A program made the position numbers and the translations under genes. A model generated the notes under the pieces. The model made no database searches. It worked only from the letters and a program-made list of their open reading frames with translations, and had not been told where the DNA came from. 64,000 bases of DNA, taken from contig CAVYPC010000002.1 of the NCBI GenBank assembly GCA_963770315.1, positions 310,001 through 374,000 on the forward strand, given 5' to 3'. Source of the DNA: VRUE01 sp963770315. Its GTDB lineage: Bacteria; Actinomycetota; Thermoleophilia; Solirubrobacterales; 70-9. Each line of letters opens with the position of its first letter. Position 1 is the first letter of the stretch. Shown piece after piece: positions 7,294 to 15,095 of this stretch.

Positions 7294-8055
7294 ATGGTCC
7301 GGCAGGCCCACAAATACCTCGCAGGTGCGGTATCCGGCACGGCTCTGATCGGAGTCGCCGTGGTTGTCTTCGTCATGCTCGTCTCGTTGCAGACCCTGCG
7401 GGCCTGGCCGCTCGCCGGCATCGGCGGTGGTGGCGAGGACTCCGGCAGCGCCGCTGCCCCGGGCAAGCCCGCGGCAGCGCCGACCGGCAGCTCTGCGATC
7501 GCCGGCGGCGAAGCCGGCAAGGGCGCTTCTGCGGATGGCGGGCGGAGCGCCGCGACCGGCCATGGCGCAGGCACGGGCGGAAACGGCAGCGAGCTGGCTT
7601 CGGCCGATACCGGTTCGCCGATCGCCAGCGCGCCCAACGCGACCGCGCCCGACCCCACGCCAGCCTCCCCCACGGGGAACGGCGACTCCAACTCGGCTTC
7701 CTCGCCAGGATCTTCCACCGGCGCCGCCTCGAGCGGCAGCGGCTCCGATAATCGGAACGGGGGCGGCGGAGGGCCGATCAAACTTCCCGGATCCGGTGGT
7801 GGCGGAGGAAGCGGTGGGGGCAGTAGTGGAGGCGGCCCGTCGGTCTCCGAAACGGTGAGCAACACCGTCAACGACACCGTCTCCGGCGTCGACGATGCGA
7901 CTGGCGGCGCGCTGGGCAAAACCGGAGCCACGCACGTCACCGAAGAAGTCGTCAACGGCGTCGCGGGGCCCGAATCGCCGGTCGGCGAAACGATCGACAA
8001 AACCGTCGAAAAAGTCAAAGAAACGGTCGGCGGCTTGCTCGGTGGGGGCCGCTAG
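7294..8055 (+). CDS. Membrane-anchored Gly/Ser/Ala-rich low-complexity protein
   Basis: 253 aa from the ATG at 7294, chosen for the GGAGGCG just upstream; an in-frame ATG nine codons earlier lacks it. One hydrophobic segment (TALIGVAVVVFVMLVSL) near residues 15-32 is followed by ~170 residues of disordered Gly/Ser/Ala/Pro sequence including a GGGGGSGGGS run, then a C-terminal segment rich in T/V/E/K with repeats of the type ETVxNTVNDTVSG and ETIDKTVEKVKETV, probably amphipathic. Looks like a type II or signal-anchored surface protein. Function unknown. Confidence 0.6.
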   Translation: MVRQAHKYLAGAVSGTALIGVAVVVFVMLVSLQTLRAWPLAGIGGGGEDSGSAAAPGKPAAAPTGSSAIAGGEAGKGASADGGRSAATGHGAGTGGNGSELASADTGSPIASAPNATAPDPTPASPTGNGDSNSASSPGSSTGAASSGSGSDNRNGGGGGPIKLPGSGGGGGSGGGSSGGGPSVSETVSNTVNDTVSGVDDATGGALGKTGATHVTEEVVNGVAGPESPVGETIDKTVEKVKETVGGLLGGGR

Positions 8056-8091
8056 CCGGGCTCCCCGTCTTTACCGTCACAATGCCGTCCG

Positions 8092-9402
8092 ATGCCCGAG
8101 CGCGGACAGGCAGGTGCGGTCGCCGACCCGATCGCAGGTTCTCCGGTCTACCCGGGCAGCAGCCGCGTGAACGAGCGCGGCCATCTCGAGATCGCCGGCT
8201 GTGACGTGGTCGAGCTCGCCGCCGAGCTCGGCACCCCCGCCTACATCTACGCCGAAGATGACATGCGGGCGCGGGCGCGGGCCTATCGCGAGGCATTCGA
8301 GCGGCGCTGCGAGGATTTCGAGGTTCTCTTCGCCAGTAAGGCCTTTCCCTGCACCGCCGCCTATCGGCTCTTCGCCGAGGAGGGCCTCTCGGTCGACGTC
8401 GCCTCGGGCGGCGAGCTGCACATGGCGCTGCGCGCCGGCTTCGATCCCGGCCGCATCCACATGCACGGCAACAACAAGAGCGACGAGGAGATCCTCTTCG
8501 CGAGCCGGGCCGGGGTCGGTCACCTGATCCTCGACTCCTTCGACGAGATTGAGCGCTGCGAGCGGCTGCTGGAGGAACCTCAGGACGTCTTGGTGCGGGT
8601 GACGCCGGGGATCAAGCCCTCGACCCACGACTACATCCAGACCGGACAGCTCGACTCGAAGTTCGGCTTCGGCCTGGAGGACGGGCGGGCCGCCCGGGCG
8701 ATCGAGCGGGTGCTCGCCTCCGACGTGCTGAACCTGGTCGGGATGCACGCCCACATCGGCTCCCAGATATTCGAGCTGGAGCCCTACAAGCTGGCGATCC
8801 GTGCGATCGGCGAGCTGGCCGGCGAGTGGTGCCGACTGGTCAACGTCGGCGGCGGGCTCGGGATCGCCTACACCGCCGAGGACGAGCCCCCCTCGATCGA
8901 CTCCTACGTCGAGGTCAAGGTGCGCGGGGTTGCCGAGGTGTTCGGCGAGGGCGTGCGGATCCTGATCGAGCCGGGCCGCTCGCTGGTCGGCAACGCTGGC
9001 ATCACCGCCTACCGGGTCGGCACCGTCAAGGAGATCCCCGGCGTCCGCACCTACGTCGCCGTGGACGGCGGCATGTCGGACAACATGAGGCCGATGCTCT
9101 ACGGGTCGCGCTACGAGGCGCTGATCGCCGACAGGGCGGGTTTCCCCGCCGACACGGTGGCGACGATCGCCGGCATGCACTGTGAGTCCGGCGACGTGCT
9201 CGTGCGCGACGCGACGCTGGCCGCTCCCGCGGTCGGCGACGTCCTCGTCACCCCGGCGACCGGAGCCTATGGCCACGCCATGGCGAGCAACTACAACGGC
9301 GTGACGCGTCCCCCCGTCGTCTTCTGCCGCGACGGCGAGGCGCGGGTCGTCGTGCGGCGCGAGTCCTACGAGGACCTCACCTCCCGCGACGTCGATGCCT
9401 GA
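8092..9402 (+). CDS. lysA: Diaminopimelate decarboxylase
   Basis: 436 aa. Decarboxylates meso-diaminopimelate to L-lysine, the last step of lysine synthesis. PLP-dependent fold III: Lys83 in FASKAF forms the Schiff base, HGNNKSDEEI, the HIGSQI motif, the glycine loop VNVGGGLGI, EPGRSLVG, and CESGDVL near the C-terminus contributing the active-site Cys of the partner subunit. First gene of lysA-hom-thrC-thrB, which groups aspartate-family synthesis. Its last 8 nt overlap the start of hom. The first ~20 residues are poorly conserved, so a slightly later start is possible. Confidence 0.95.
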   Translation: MPERGQAGAVADPIAGSPVYPGSSRVNERGHLEIAGCDVVELAAELGTPAYIYAEDDMRARARAYREAFERRCEDFEVLFASKAFPCTAAYRLFAEEGLSVDVASGGELHMALRAGFDPGRIHMHGNNKSDEEILFASRAGVGHLILDSFDEIERCERLLEEPQDVLVRVTPGIKPSTHDYIQTGQLDSKFGFGLEDGRAARAIERVLASDVLNLVGMHAHIGSQIFELEPYKLAIRAIGELAGEWCRLVNVGGGLGIAYTAEDEPPSIDSYVEVKVRGVAEVFGEGVRILIEPGRSLVGNAGITAYRVGTVKEIPGVRTYVAVDGGMSDNMRPMLYGSRYEALIADRAGFPADTVATIAGMHCESGDVLVRDATLAAPAVGDVLVTPATGAYGHAMASNYNGVTRPPVVFCRDGEARVVVRRESYEDLTSRDVDA

Positions 9403-10618
9403 GCCAGTTCGCATCGGGCTGCTCGGGCGCGGCACGGTCGGCGGCGCCTTCGCCGGGCTGCTCGCCGAGCGCGCCGACGCGGTCGAGGCTGCGACCGGCC
9501 GGCGCCCCGAGCTGGCCGGCACCCTGTCCCGCGGCGAAGGCGACTTCGGCGAGATCCTCGCCCGCTCCGACCTGATCGTCGAGCTGATCGGCGGCACCGA
9601 TCCGGCCCGCGGCTACGTGCTCGACGCATTGCGCGCGGGGCGGCCGGTCGTCACCGCCAACAAGCAGCTGCTTGCCCAGCACGGCGAGGAGCTCTTCGGC
9701 GTCGCCCGCGAGGCAGGCGTGCAGCTTCGCTTCGAGGCCGCCGTGGCCGGGGCGATCCCGATCGTGCGCACGATTCAGGAGAGCTTCGGCGTCACCGAGA
9801 TCGACAAGGTGTTCGGGATCGTCAACGGAACCACCAACTTCATCCTCAGCGAGATGGCCGCCACGGGCGCCGCCTACGAGCGGGTCTTGGCGCGGGCGCA
9901 GGAGCTGGGCTACGCCGAGGCCGACCCGACCGAGGACGTCAACGGCGCCGATGCGGCGGCGAAGATGGCGATCCTCGCCCGCCTCGCCTTCCACACGCCG
10001 GTCACCCTCGACCAGGTCGCCTACGAGGGGATCGAGCAGGTCAAGCCCGACGACCTCGCCTACGCCAAGGAGCTCGACCTCTCGCTGAAGCTGCTCGGCG
10101 TGGCGGAGCGGCGCGACGGCGGGATCAGCGTCCGGGTCTTCCCCTGCTTCCTCTACAGCGGCCACCCGCTGGCGCCCGTCGGCGGGCCCTTCAACGCAGT
10201 CATGGTCGAGGCCCCGGCGATCACCGAGGTGACTATGTCGGGACCGGGCGCCGGCGGCGTCGAGACGGCCTCGGCGGTGCTCGGCGACGTCGTCTCGATC
10301 CTCTCCGGCGACGCTCCGATTCACGAGGCGCGCGAGGAGCTGCCGCTGGTCGCCGACGTCACCTCCTCCTTCTACCTCCACCTCGAGGTCGCCGACCGCC
10401 CCGGCGTCCTGGCGCGGATCGCCCAGGTGCTGGGCGAGAACGAGATTTCGGTGAAGAGCGTCGTGCAGCGCGGGATCGGCGACGACGCGCGCCTGGTGAT
10501 GGTCGTCCACGAGTGCCTCGAGTCGGGCTTTGGGGCTGCGGTCGAGGAGATCGGCCGGCTCGATGAGATTCGCTCGCAGCCTCGTTTCATCCGGGTGATC
10601 GAGGAGGAGTTCGTTTGA
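9395..10618 (+). CDS. hom: Homoserine dehydrogenase
   Basis: 407 aa. NAD(P)H-dependent reduction of aspartate semialdehyde to homoserine. N-terminal Rossmann motif IGLLGRGTVGGAFAG, VTANKQLLAQHG, catalytic-domain signature GIVNGTTNFIL and ADPTEDVNGADAAAKM. A C-terminal ACT domain (from FYLHLEVADRPGVLARI, ~330-400) suggests feedback control by threonine, as in other Gram-positive enzymes. Overlaps lysA by 8 nt and thrC by 4 nt (TTGA). Confidence 0.95.
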   Translation: MPEPVRIGLLGRGTVGGAFAGLLAERADAVEAATGRRPELAGTLSRGEGDFGEILARSDLIVELIGGTDPARGYVLDALRAGRPVVTANKQLLAQHGEELFGVAREAGVQLRFEAAVAGAIPIVRTIQESFGVTEIDKVFGIVNGTTNFILSEMAATGAAYERVLARAQELGYAEADPTEDVNGADAAAKMAILARLAFHTPVTLDQVAYEGIEQVKPDDLAYAKELDLSLKLLGVAERRDGGISVRVFPCFLYSGHPLAPVGGPFNAVMVEAPAITEVTMSGPGAGGVETASAVLGDVVSILSGDAPIHEAREELPLVADVTSSFYLHLEVADRPGVLARIAQVLGENEISVKSVVQRGIGDDARLVMVVHECLESGFGAAVEEIGRLDEIRSQPRFIRVIEEEFV

Positions 10619-11652
10619 GCCCGGTGCCCCTGATCGAGAGATACAGGGATCGATTGCCACTGGAGGACGGGGACCCGGTCGTTTCGCTCAACGAGGGATC
10701 GACGCCCCTGATCGAGGTGCCGCGGCTCTCGGAGCGGCTGGGGGTTCGGGCCTACCTGAAGTTCGAGGGGGCGAATCCGACGGGCTCCTTCAAGGACCGG
10801 GGGATGACCGTCGCCGTCTCGCGTGCCAAGGGGCGGGGAGCGGAGGCTGTGATCTGTGCCTCCACCGGCAATACGGCGGCCAGCGCGGCGGCCTATGCGG
10901 CGCGGGCTGGGATGCGCGGGGCGGTGATCGTGCCCGAGGGCAAGATCGCGATCGGCAAGCTGGCTCAGGCGCTGATGCACGGGGCGCGGGTGATCGCCCT
11001 GCAGGGGAACTTCGACGAGGCGCTGCGGATCGTGCGCGAGCTGGCCGACAAGCACCCGATCGAGCTGGTCAACTCGGTCAACCCGTACCGGATCGAGGGC
11101 CAGAAGACCGCCGCCTTCGAGGTGGTCGAGGAGCTCGGCGAGGCGCCCGGGGCGCTGGCGATCCCGGTCGGCAACGCCGGCAACGTGACCGCCTACTGGC
11201 GCGGCTTCGAAGAGCTCGGCGTCTCCCCGATCGTCTACGGCTTCCAGGCCGAGGGCGCGGCACCGCTCGTCCTTGGCGCCCCTGTCGCCGAACCGGAGAC
11301 GGTCGCCTCGGCGATCCGGATCGGCAACCCGGCACGCTGGGAGGAGGCGATGGCCGCCTTCACCGCCTCGCGCGGCCGGGTGGCGGCGGTCTCCGACGAG
11401 CAGATCCTCGACGCCTACCGCTGGCTGGCCGCCAGCGAGGGAGTCTTCTGCGAGCCCGCCTCGGCGGCCTCGGTCGCCGGCCTGCTCGCTCACGGCCTGC
11501 CGGTCGTCGAGGGCGCCGCGCCGCCCGAGTCGGTCGTCTGCGTCCTCACCGGCCACGGCCTCAAGGACCCCGATACCGCTCTCTCCAAAGCCCCGCCGGT
11601 GATCAACTGCGAGAACGACCTCAGCGCCGTAGAGCGCGCGGTGTTCGGTTGA
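10615..11652 (+). CDS. thrC: Threonine synthase
   Basis: 345 aa, PLP fold II enzyme converting O-phosphohomoserine to threonine. The TTG start at 10615 is supported by GAGGAGGAG five bases upstream and by the 4-nt overlap with hom. Motifs: NEGSTPL, Lys60 in NPTGSFKDRG (PLP lysine), ASTGNTAASAAAYAARAG, VGNAGNVTAYW and CVLTGHGLKD. Length fits the short bacterial class. Stop overlaps the TTG of thrB. Confidence 0.95.
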   Translation: MSPVPLIERYRDRLPLEDGDPVVSLNEGSTPLIEVPRLSERLGVRAYLKFEGANPTGSFKDRGMTVAVSRAKGRGAEAVICASTGNTAASAAAYAARAGMRGAVIVPEGKIAIGKLAQALMHGARVIALQGNFDEALRIVRELADKHPIELVNSVNPYRIEGQKTAAFEVVEELGEAPGALAIPVGNAGNVTAYWRGFEELGVSPIVYGFQAEGAAPLVLGAPVAEPETVASAIRIGNPARWEEAMAAFTASRGRVAAVSDEQILDAYRWLAASEGVFCEPASAASVAGLLAHGLPVVEGAAPPESVVCVLTGHGLKDPDTALSKAPPVINCENDLSAVERAVFG

Positions 11653-12530
11653 CCGTCCGCCGCCGGGTCGTCCGCGTTCCGGCCTCCTCGGCCAATCTCG
11701 GGCCGGGCTACGACGTGATGGCGGCCGCTCTCGACCTGTTCCTCGAGCTGGAAGTCGAGGAGACGGGGGAGTTCTCCTTCGACCCGGCGGGCCTCGATGT
11801 GCCGACCGGGCGCGACAACCTGATCGTGCGCGCCTTCGAGAGCCTGCACTCCGCCGATGGGATCGCCTTCCGCCTCAAGAAGACCGTTCCGCTCGGCCGT
11901 GGGCTCGGCTCCAGCGCGGCGGCGATCGTCGCCGGTCTCGTCGCCGCCGACCATCTCTACGAGTTGGCGCTCTCCGAGGAGGAGCTGCTGGCACGGGCGA
12001 CCGAGCTGGAGGGGCACCCCGACAACGTCGCGGCGGCGATCTTCGGCGGCTTCGTCATCTGCGACCCGGCCGGCGACGGCCCCCCGGACGCCTCGCGGTT
12101 CCCGCCGCCGGACGGGCTCGAGGGAATCCTCGTGATTCCCAGCGAGGAGGTCGCGACCGAGCGGGCACGCGCGGCGATCCCGAGTGAGATCCCGCTCGGC
12201 GATGCGCTCGGCAACATCTTCTCCGCCGCTCGGTTGACGCTGGGTCTGTACCGGGGCGACCTCAGCCTGATCGCCGCCAGTCTCAAGGACAACATCCACC
12301 AGGACCGCCGCCGCGCGCTCTATCCCCGCTCGATGGAGCTGGTCGAGGGCGCGCGCGACCTCGGCGCCCTGGGGGCGACGATCTCGGGCGCCGGACCCAC
12401 CGTCCTCGTCTGGACCACCTGGCAGGACGCCGGCAAGGTGAGCGAGGAACTGGAGCGCCGCTGCGGGGACTGGGCGGAGGTCCGCCGCATCCCCTTCACC
12501 CCGCACGGCGCCGACGTGCCCGAGCTCTGA
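11649..12530 (+). CDS. thrB: Homoserine kinase
   Basis: 293 aa GHMP kinase making O-phosphohomoserine for ThrC. TTG start overlaps the thrC stop (TTGA). N-terminal RVPASSANLGPGYD, ATP-binding loop PLGRGLGSSAAAIVAG (~81-96), EGHPDNVAAAIFGG, and GATISGAGPTVLVW near the C-terminus. The co-translated order hom-thrC-thrB is a common actinobacterial arrangement. Confidence 0.94.
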   Translation: MTVRRRVVRVPASSANLGPGYDVMAAALDLFLELEVEETGEFSFDPAGLDVPTGRDNLIVRAFESLHSADGIAFRLKKTVPLGRGLGSSAAAIVAGLVAADHLYELALSEEELLARATELEGHPDNVAAAIFGGFVICDPAGDGPPDASRFPPPDGLEGILVIPSEEVATERARAAIPSEIPLGDALGNIFSAARLTLGLYRGDLSLIAASLKDNIHQDRRRALYPRSMELVEGARDLGALGATISGAGPTVLVWTTWQDAGKVSEELERRCGDWAEVRRIPFTPHGADVPEL

Positions 12531-12531
12531 C

Positions 12532-12553
12532 TTAGATGGTTGCTTCCATCTAA
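12532..12553 (+). promoter_or_regulatory. 8-bp hairpin abutting the next start codon
   Basis: TTAGATGG-TTGCTT-CCATCTAA between the thrB stop and the ATG at 12553; the right arm runs into the A of the start codon. No U-tract. It could terminate the threonine operon weakly, or occlude initiation of the membrane protein gene. Confidence 0.4.
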
Positions 12554-12927
12554 TGGACTGGGTGATCCAGATCGGCCTGATCGAGCTTGCCCTCGGCGGC
12601 CTGCTCGGCTGGGCGATGGTCATTCGCGAGGAGAAGCGCGAGTGGCTGCAGCGGATCGGCGTCGTCGCCCCACAGCGCATCCGCCAGGTCCACCTCGACT
12701 ACGTGATGATGGGCTTGATCCTGATCGGCGTCGGCCTCGCCGTCCCCGACCTGCCCCGGGCGATCGCCATCGCCCTGGTCTTCGGCACTCTGGTCAACCC
12801 CTTCCTCTTCGTCCCGCTCGCCTTCGACCCCGAGATCGAGAAGCGGCTCTGGTACCGCTCGCTCGCGGTCGTCTCCTTCCTCGGCGTCAGCGGCGGCCTC
12901 GTCGCGGCGGCGATCGTCGGTCCCTGA
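12553..12927 (+). CDS. Small integral membrane protein, four predicted helices
   Basis: 124 aa. Hydrophobic segments at about 4-22 (QIGLIELALGGLLGWAMVI), 49-66 (YVMMGLILIGVGLAVP), 70-90 and 104-122, with a charged loop EEKREWLQRIGVVAPQRIRQVHLD between the first two. The conserved-looking RIRQVHLDY loop is reminiscent of small four-helix oxidoreductase/mutase-type membrane proteins, but no firm family match is claimed. Separated from thrB by the 8-bp hairpin; no Shine-Dalgarno. Confidence 0.65.
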   Translation: MDWVIQIGLIELALGGLLGWAMVIREEKREWLQRIGVVAPQRIRQVHLDYVMMGLILIGVGLAVPDLPRAIAIALVFGTLVNPFLFVPLAFDPEIEKRLWYRSLAVVSFLGVSGGLVAAAIVGP

Positions 12928-12965
12928 GGGGGGAGAGTTTTCGTCGTCATGCCCTCTAGGGGTGC

Positions 12966-13178
12966 ATGCGGCTCACGCGGCATGCCAAGAACTACCTTCG
13001 GCGCCTTGGGGCATCGGTGGGAGAAGTCGAACGAGTCGTTGAGAACCCTGTCGAATTCGATCGCGACAGGAACGGAAAGCCCCGATATACGGGGGAGCTT
13101 CAAGGCGTCCGCATCCGCGTGGTCGTCGCACTTGACGAACCGGACTTGATCGTCACAATCCATGACAGGAGAAGCTGA
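12966..13178 (+). CDS. DUF4258-like toxin candidate (RelE-like fold)
   Basis: 70 aa beginning MRLTRHAKNYLRRLGAS. The pattern 'HAK.RL..R' near the N-terminus, then 'VxNPVxxxxDRNGKPRYTG' and two C-terminal strands RIRVVVALDEPDLIVTIHDR, resembles DUF4258/BrnT-like small toxins. Its stop overlaps the ATG of the next gene (TGATG), and that neighbour is a DUF2283-type protein; this pair recurs across bacteria. Activity is inferred only. Confidence 0.68.
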   Translation: MRLTRHAKNYLRRLGASVGEVERVVENPVEFDRDRNGKPRYTGELQGVRIRVVVALDEPDLIVTIHDRRS

Positions 13179-13468
13179 TGCGAGCCGATTACGACAGCGA
13201 GGCCGATGCTCTCGACATCGAACTCTTTCGGTTCGAGCACCTTGAACGCCAAGATTCGGTTCACGACACCTACTGCCAGGTTGGGTTCGCGGGCGGTAAA
13301 CCGTCTAGCATCGAGGTGCTCACCCCGGCCGACCACCTCGATCTACTCGACGTAGTTGCCGATCGCTATAACCTTGACGGTTTAGCGCTACGTGCCGCGG
13401 CCCAGGCAGCCCTCGCGGCTCCAGATCGGGTGGTCGAGCTCGAAGTAGCCGCACGAGTGGCTGCCTGA
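13178..13468 (+). CDS. DUF2283-like protein, antitoxin candidate
   Basis: 96 aa, ATG overlapping the upstream stop by 1 nt. The N-terminal MRADYDSEADALDIELFR matches the 'YDxEADALYI' signature of DUF2283 proteins, which often accompany DUF4258 genes. The C-terminal half (LDGLALRAAAQAALAAPDRVVELEV) is Ala-rich and helical and could wrap the partner. Lies immediately downstream of the candidate toxin, so the order is toxin first. Confidence 0.68.
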   Translation: MRADYDSEADALDIELFRFEHLERQDSVHDTYCQVGFAGGKPSSIEVLTPADHLDLLDVVADRYNLDGLALRAAAQAALAAPDRVVELEVAARVAA

Positions 13469-13527
13469 CGAGCCATCTGGGAATCCTCGTTGGTTGACGC
13501 CGCCGTAGGCGCAATTAACATCGCGGT

Positions 13528-14580
13528 GTGCCGGTCAGACCTCCATGGCTTCTGGCGTTTGCGTTGCTGTTGGTGCTCGTCGCCGTCCCGGCGATGGCCC
13601 AGGCGACGCTGGTCTTCTCCCGCAACCCGCTCAACCCCAGCATCTGGTCGGCGGCGGACGACGGCTCTGGACAGCGGCGCCTGGCGCCCGGATCCAACCC
13701 GAGACTCTCGCCCGACGGCCAGATAGTCGCCTTCCTCCACCAGGGCAAGGGCCGTTCCTCTCAGCCCGAGTTGATGCTGATGCCCGCGAACGGCAGCGCG
13801 CCGGTGAGCAGGCTGGCGGTCGGTTGGCGCGAAATCTCCACCTTCGCCTGGTCGCCCGACTCGGCCTCGGTCGCCGCTGTGCTCGGTCCCGAACTCGGGC
13901 CCAAGCGCCTGGTCCTGATCGACACGGTCAGCGGCACTCAGCAGACCGTCGCCCAGGGCTACTTCAACGGCGTCAGCTTCTCCCCGCAAGGCGGGCAGCT
14001 CGTCTACGGCCGCTCGGTCAGCGAAAAGTATCCGCCGCGAAGCGACGTCTACCGGTTCGAAATCCCGATTGGCGAGTCGGTCCGCTACGTACCGCCGGTT
14101 CGGCTCACCCACGACCAGCGCTCGCTCAGCCCGCTGTGGGGCCCGGGCGGGACGATCGTCTTCGTCAAGCAGCTCGGTGCGAAGCAGCGGCGCTACGGTC
14201 CCAAGAGCGAGTTCTTCCTGATGAATTCGGCAGGAAAGGGCGTACGCCAGCTGACCCATACCAAGGTCGATCCGCTGCTCTTCGGGCTGACGCCGACGCA
14301 GTGGTCGGCAAACGGCAGTCGCCTGCTCGCCGAGTTCAACGGCCAGGACACCAGCTATGCCGTCACCGTCAACCCGCGCACCGGCGCCCAGCGACCGGTG
14401 ACGAAGGAACGCGAGCAGGGCTTCGCCGGCACCGCCCTCTCGGCGGACGGCAGGTTCATCCTCGGCATGACCGGCGGCTTCGAACCGGGGCCGGGACACA
14501 AGGTTCTCAGCATCCCCTACGGCGGCGGGAAGCCGAAGCTCCTGGCGAAGAACGCCTTCGAACCAGACTGGAGCCGTTGA
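13528..14580 (+). CDS. Exported TolB-like beta-propeller protein
   Basis: 350 aa, GTG start. Signal peptide with hydrophobic core LLAFALLLVLVAVP and AMA-QA cleavage pattern. The mature protein has propeller blades of the TolB/WD40-like type: LSPDGQIVAFLHQG, WSPDSASVAAVLG, FSPQGGQLVYGR, WSANGSRLLAEFNG, LSADGRFILGMTGG. Extracytoplasmic binding or scaffold role; no enzymatic residues recognised. Stop overlaps the cupin start by 1 nt. Confidence 0.82.
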   Translation: MPVRPPWLLAFALLLVLVAVPAMAQATLVFSRNPLNPSIWSAADDGSGQRRLAPGSNPRLSPDGQIVAFLHQGKGRSSQPELMLMPANGSAPVSRLAVGWREISTFAWSPDSASVAAVLGPELGPKRLVLIDTVSGTQQTVAQGYFNGVSFSPQGGQLVYGRSVSEKYPPRSDVYRFEIPIGESVRYVPPVRLTHDQRSLSPLWGPGGTIVFVKQLGAKQRRYGPKSEFFLMNSAGKGVRQLTHTKVDPLLFGLTPTQWSANGSRLLAEFNGQDTSYAVTVNPRTGAQRPVTKEREQGFAGTALSADGRFILGMTGGFEPGPGHKVLSIPYGGGKPKLLAKNAFEPDWSR

Positions 14581-14954
14581 TGGCCGGCGATTTCACGATC
14601 AGGCACCGCGACGAGTTCGAGACGATGGAGGGGTCGGGGGACGCGACCTGGAAGCTGGCGCGCAAGGCGCTCGGCACCTCGGCATTCGGCTTCAACCTGG
14701 TCGAGATCGCGCCGGGCGGTCAGATTCCCGAGCACGATGAGGCCGGCAGCGGCCAGGTCGAGCTCTACGCGATCCTCGAGGGCGAGGCGGTGCTGCGCAT
14801 CGAGGGCGAGGACCATCCCGCCCCGGCGGGCACCTTCGCCTCGATCGAGCCTCCCGCGAGCCGCACCATCCTCAACCGCTCCGACGCGCCGGTCACCGCG
14901 CTGCTGATCGGTGTCCAGCCGGGCGGCGGCTACGAGCCGATGGGCTGGGTCTGA
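14580..14954 (+). CDS. Cupin-domain protein
   Basis: 124 aa. Single conserved-barrel cupin: VEIAPGGQIPEHDEAGSGQVELYAILEGEAVLRIEG (motif 1 with PxHxx..E) and PAPAGTFASIEPPASRTILN (motif 2). The first histidine (PEHDE) and the Glu of VELYAILEG are present; the second His is replaced by Arg in ASRT, so metal binding is uncertain. ATG overlaps the TolB-like stop, so the two are likely co-translated. Confidence 0.82.
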   Translation: MAGDFTIRHRDEFETMEGSGDATWKLARKALGTSAFGFNLVEIAPGGQIPEHDEAGSGQVELYAILEGEAVLRIEGEDHPAPAGTFASIEPPASRTILNRSDAPVTALLIGVQPGGGYEPMGWV

Positions 14955-14965
14955 GCGACGAGACC

Positions 14966-14996
14966 GCATTTACCCCCGCATAGGGCGGGTAAATGC
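14966..14996. promoter_or_regulatory. 10-bp dyad upstream of gltB (TTTACCC/GGGTAAA core)
   Basis: GCATTTACCC...GGGTAAATGC with an 11-nt spacer, ending 7 nt before the gltB -35 box. The core is shared with the dyad at 2110-2133. It may be an operator for gltB or the terminator of the cupin gene; the shared half-sites favour a protein-binding site. Confidence 0.5.
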
Positions 14997-15003
14997 AAAC
15001 TCG

Positions 15004-15033
15004 TTGGATTTGGTTACCGACCGCCCCTATAAT
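15004..15033 (+). promoter_or_regulatory. Sigma-70 type promoter of gltB
   Basis: TTGGAT (15004-15009), 18-nt spacer, TATAAT (15028-15033). The perfect -10 stands out in this GC-rich context. Predicted leader is about 55 nt. Confidence 0.72.
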
Positions 15034-15095
15034 CCGGCAACCTGTCAACCCGTCGCGCGCCCGCTCGGAGAAGGCGCGGAAACCGGGAGGTCAAC

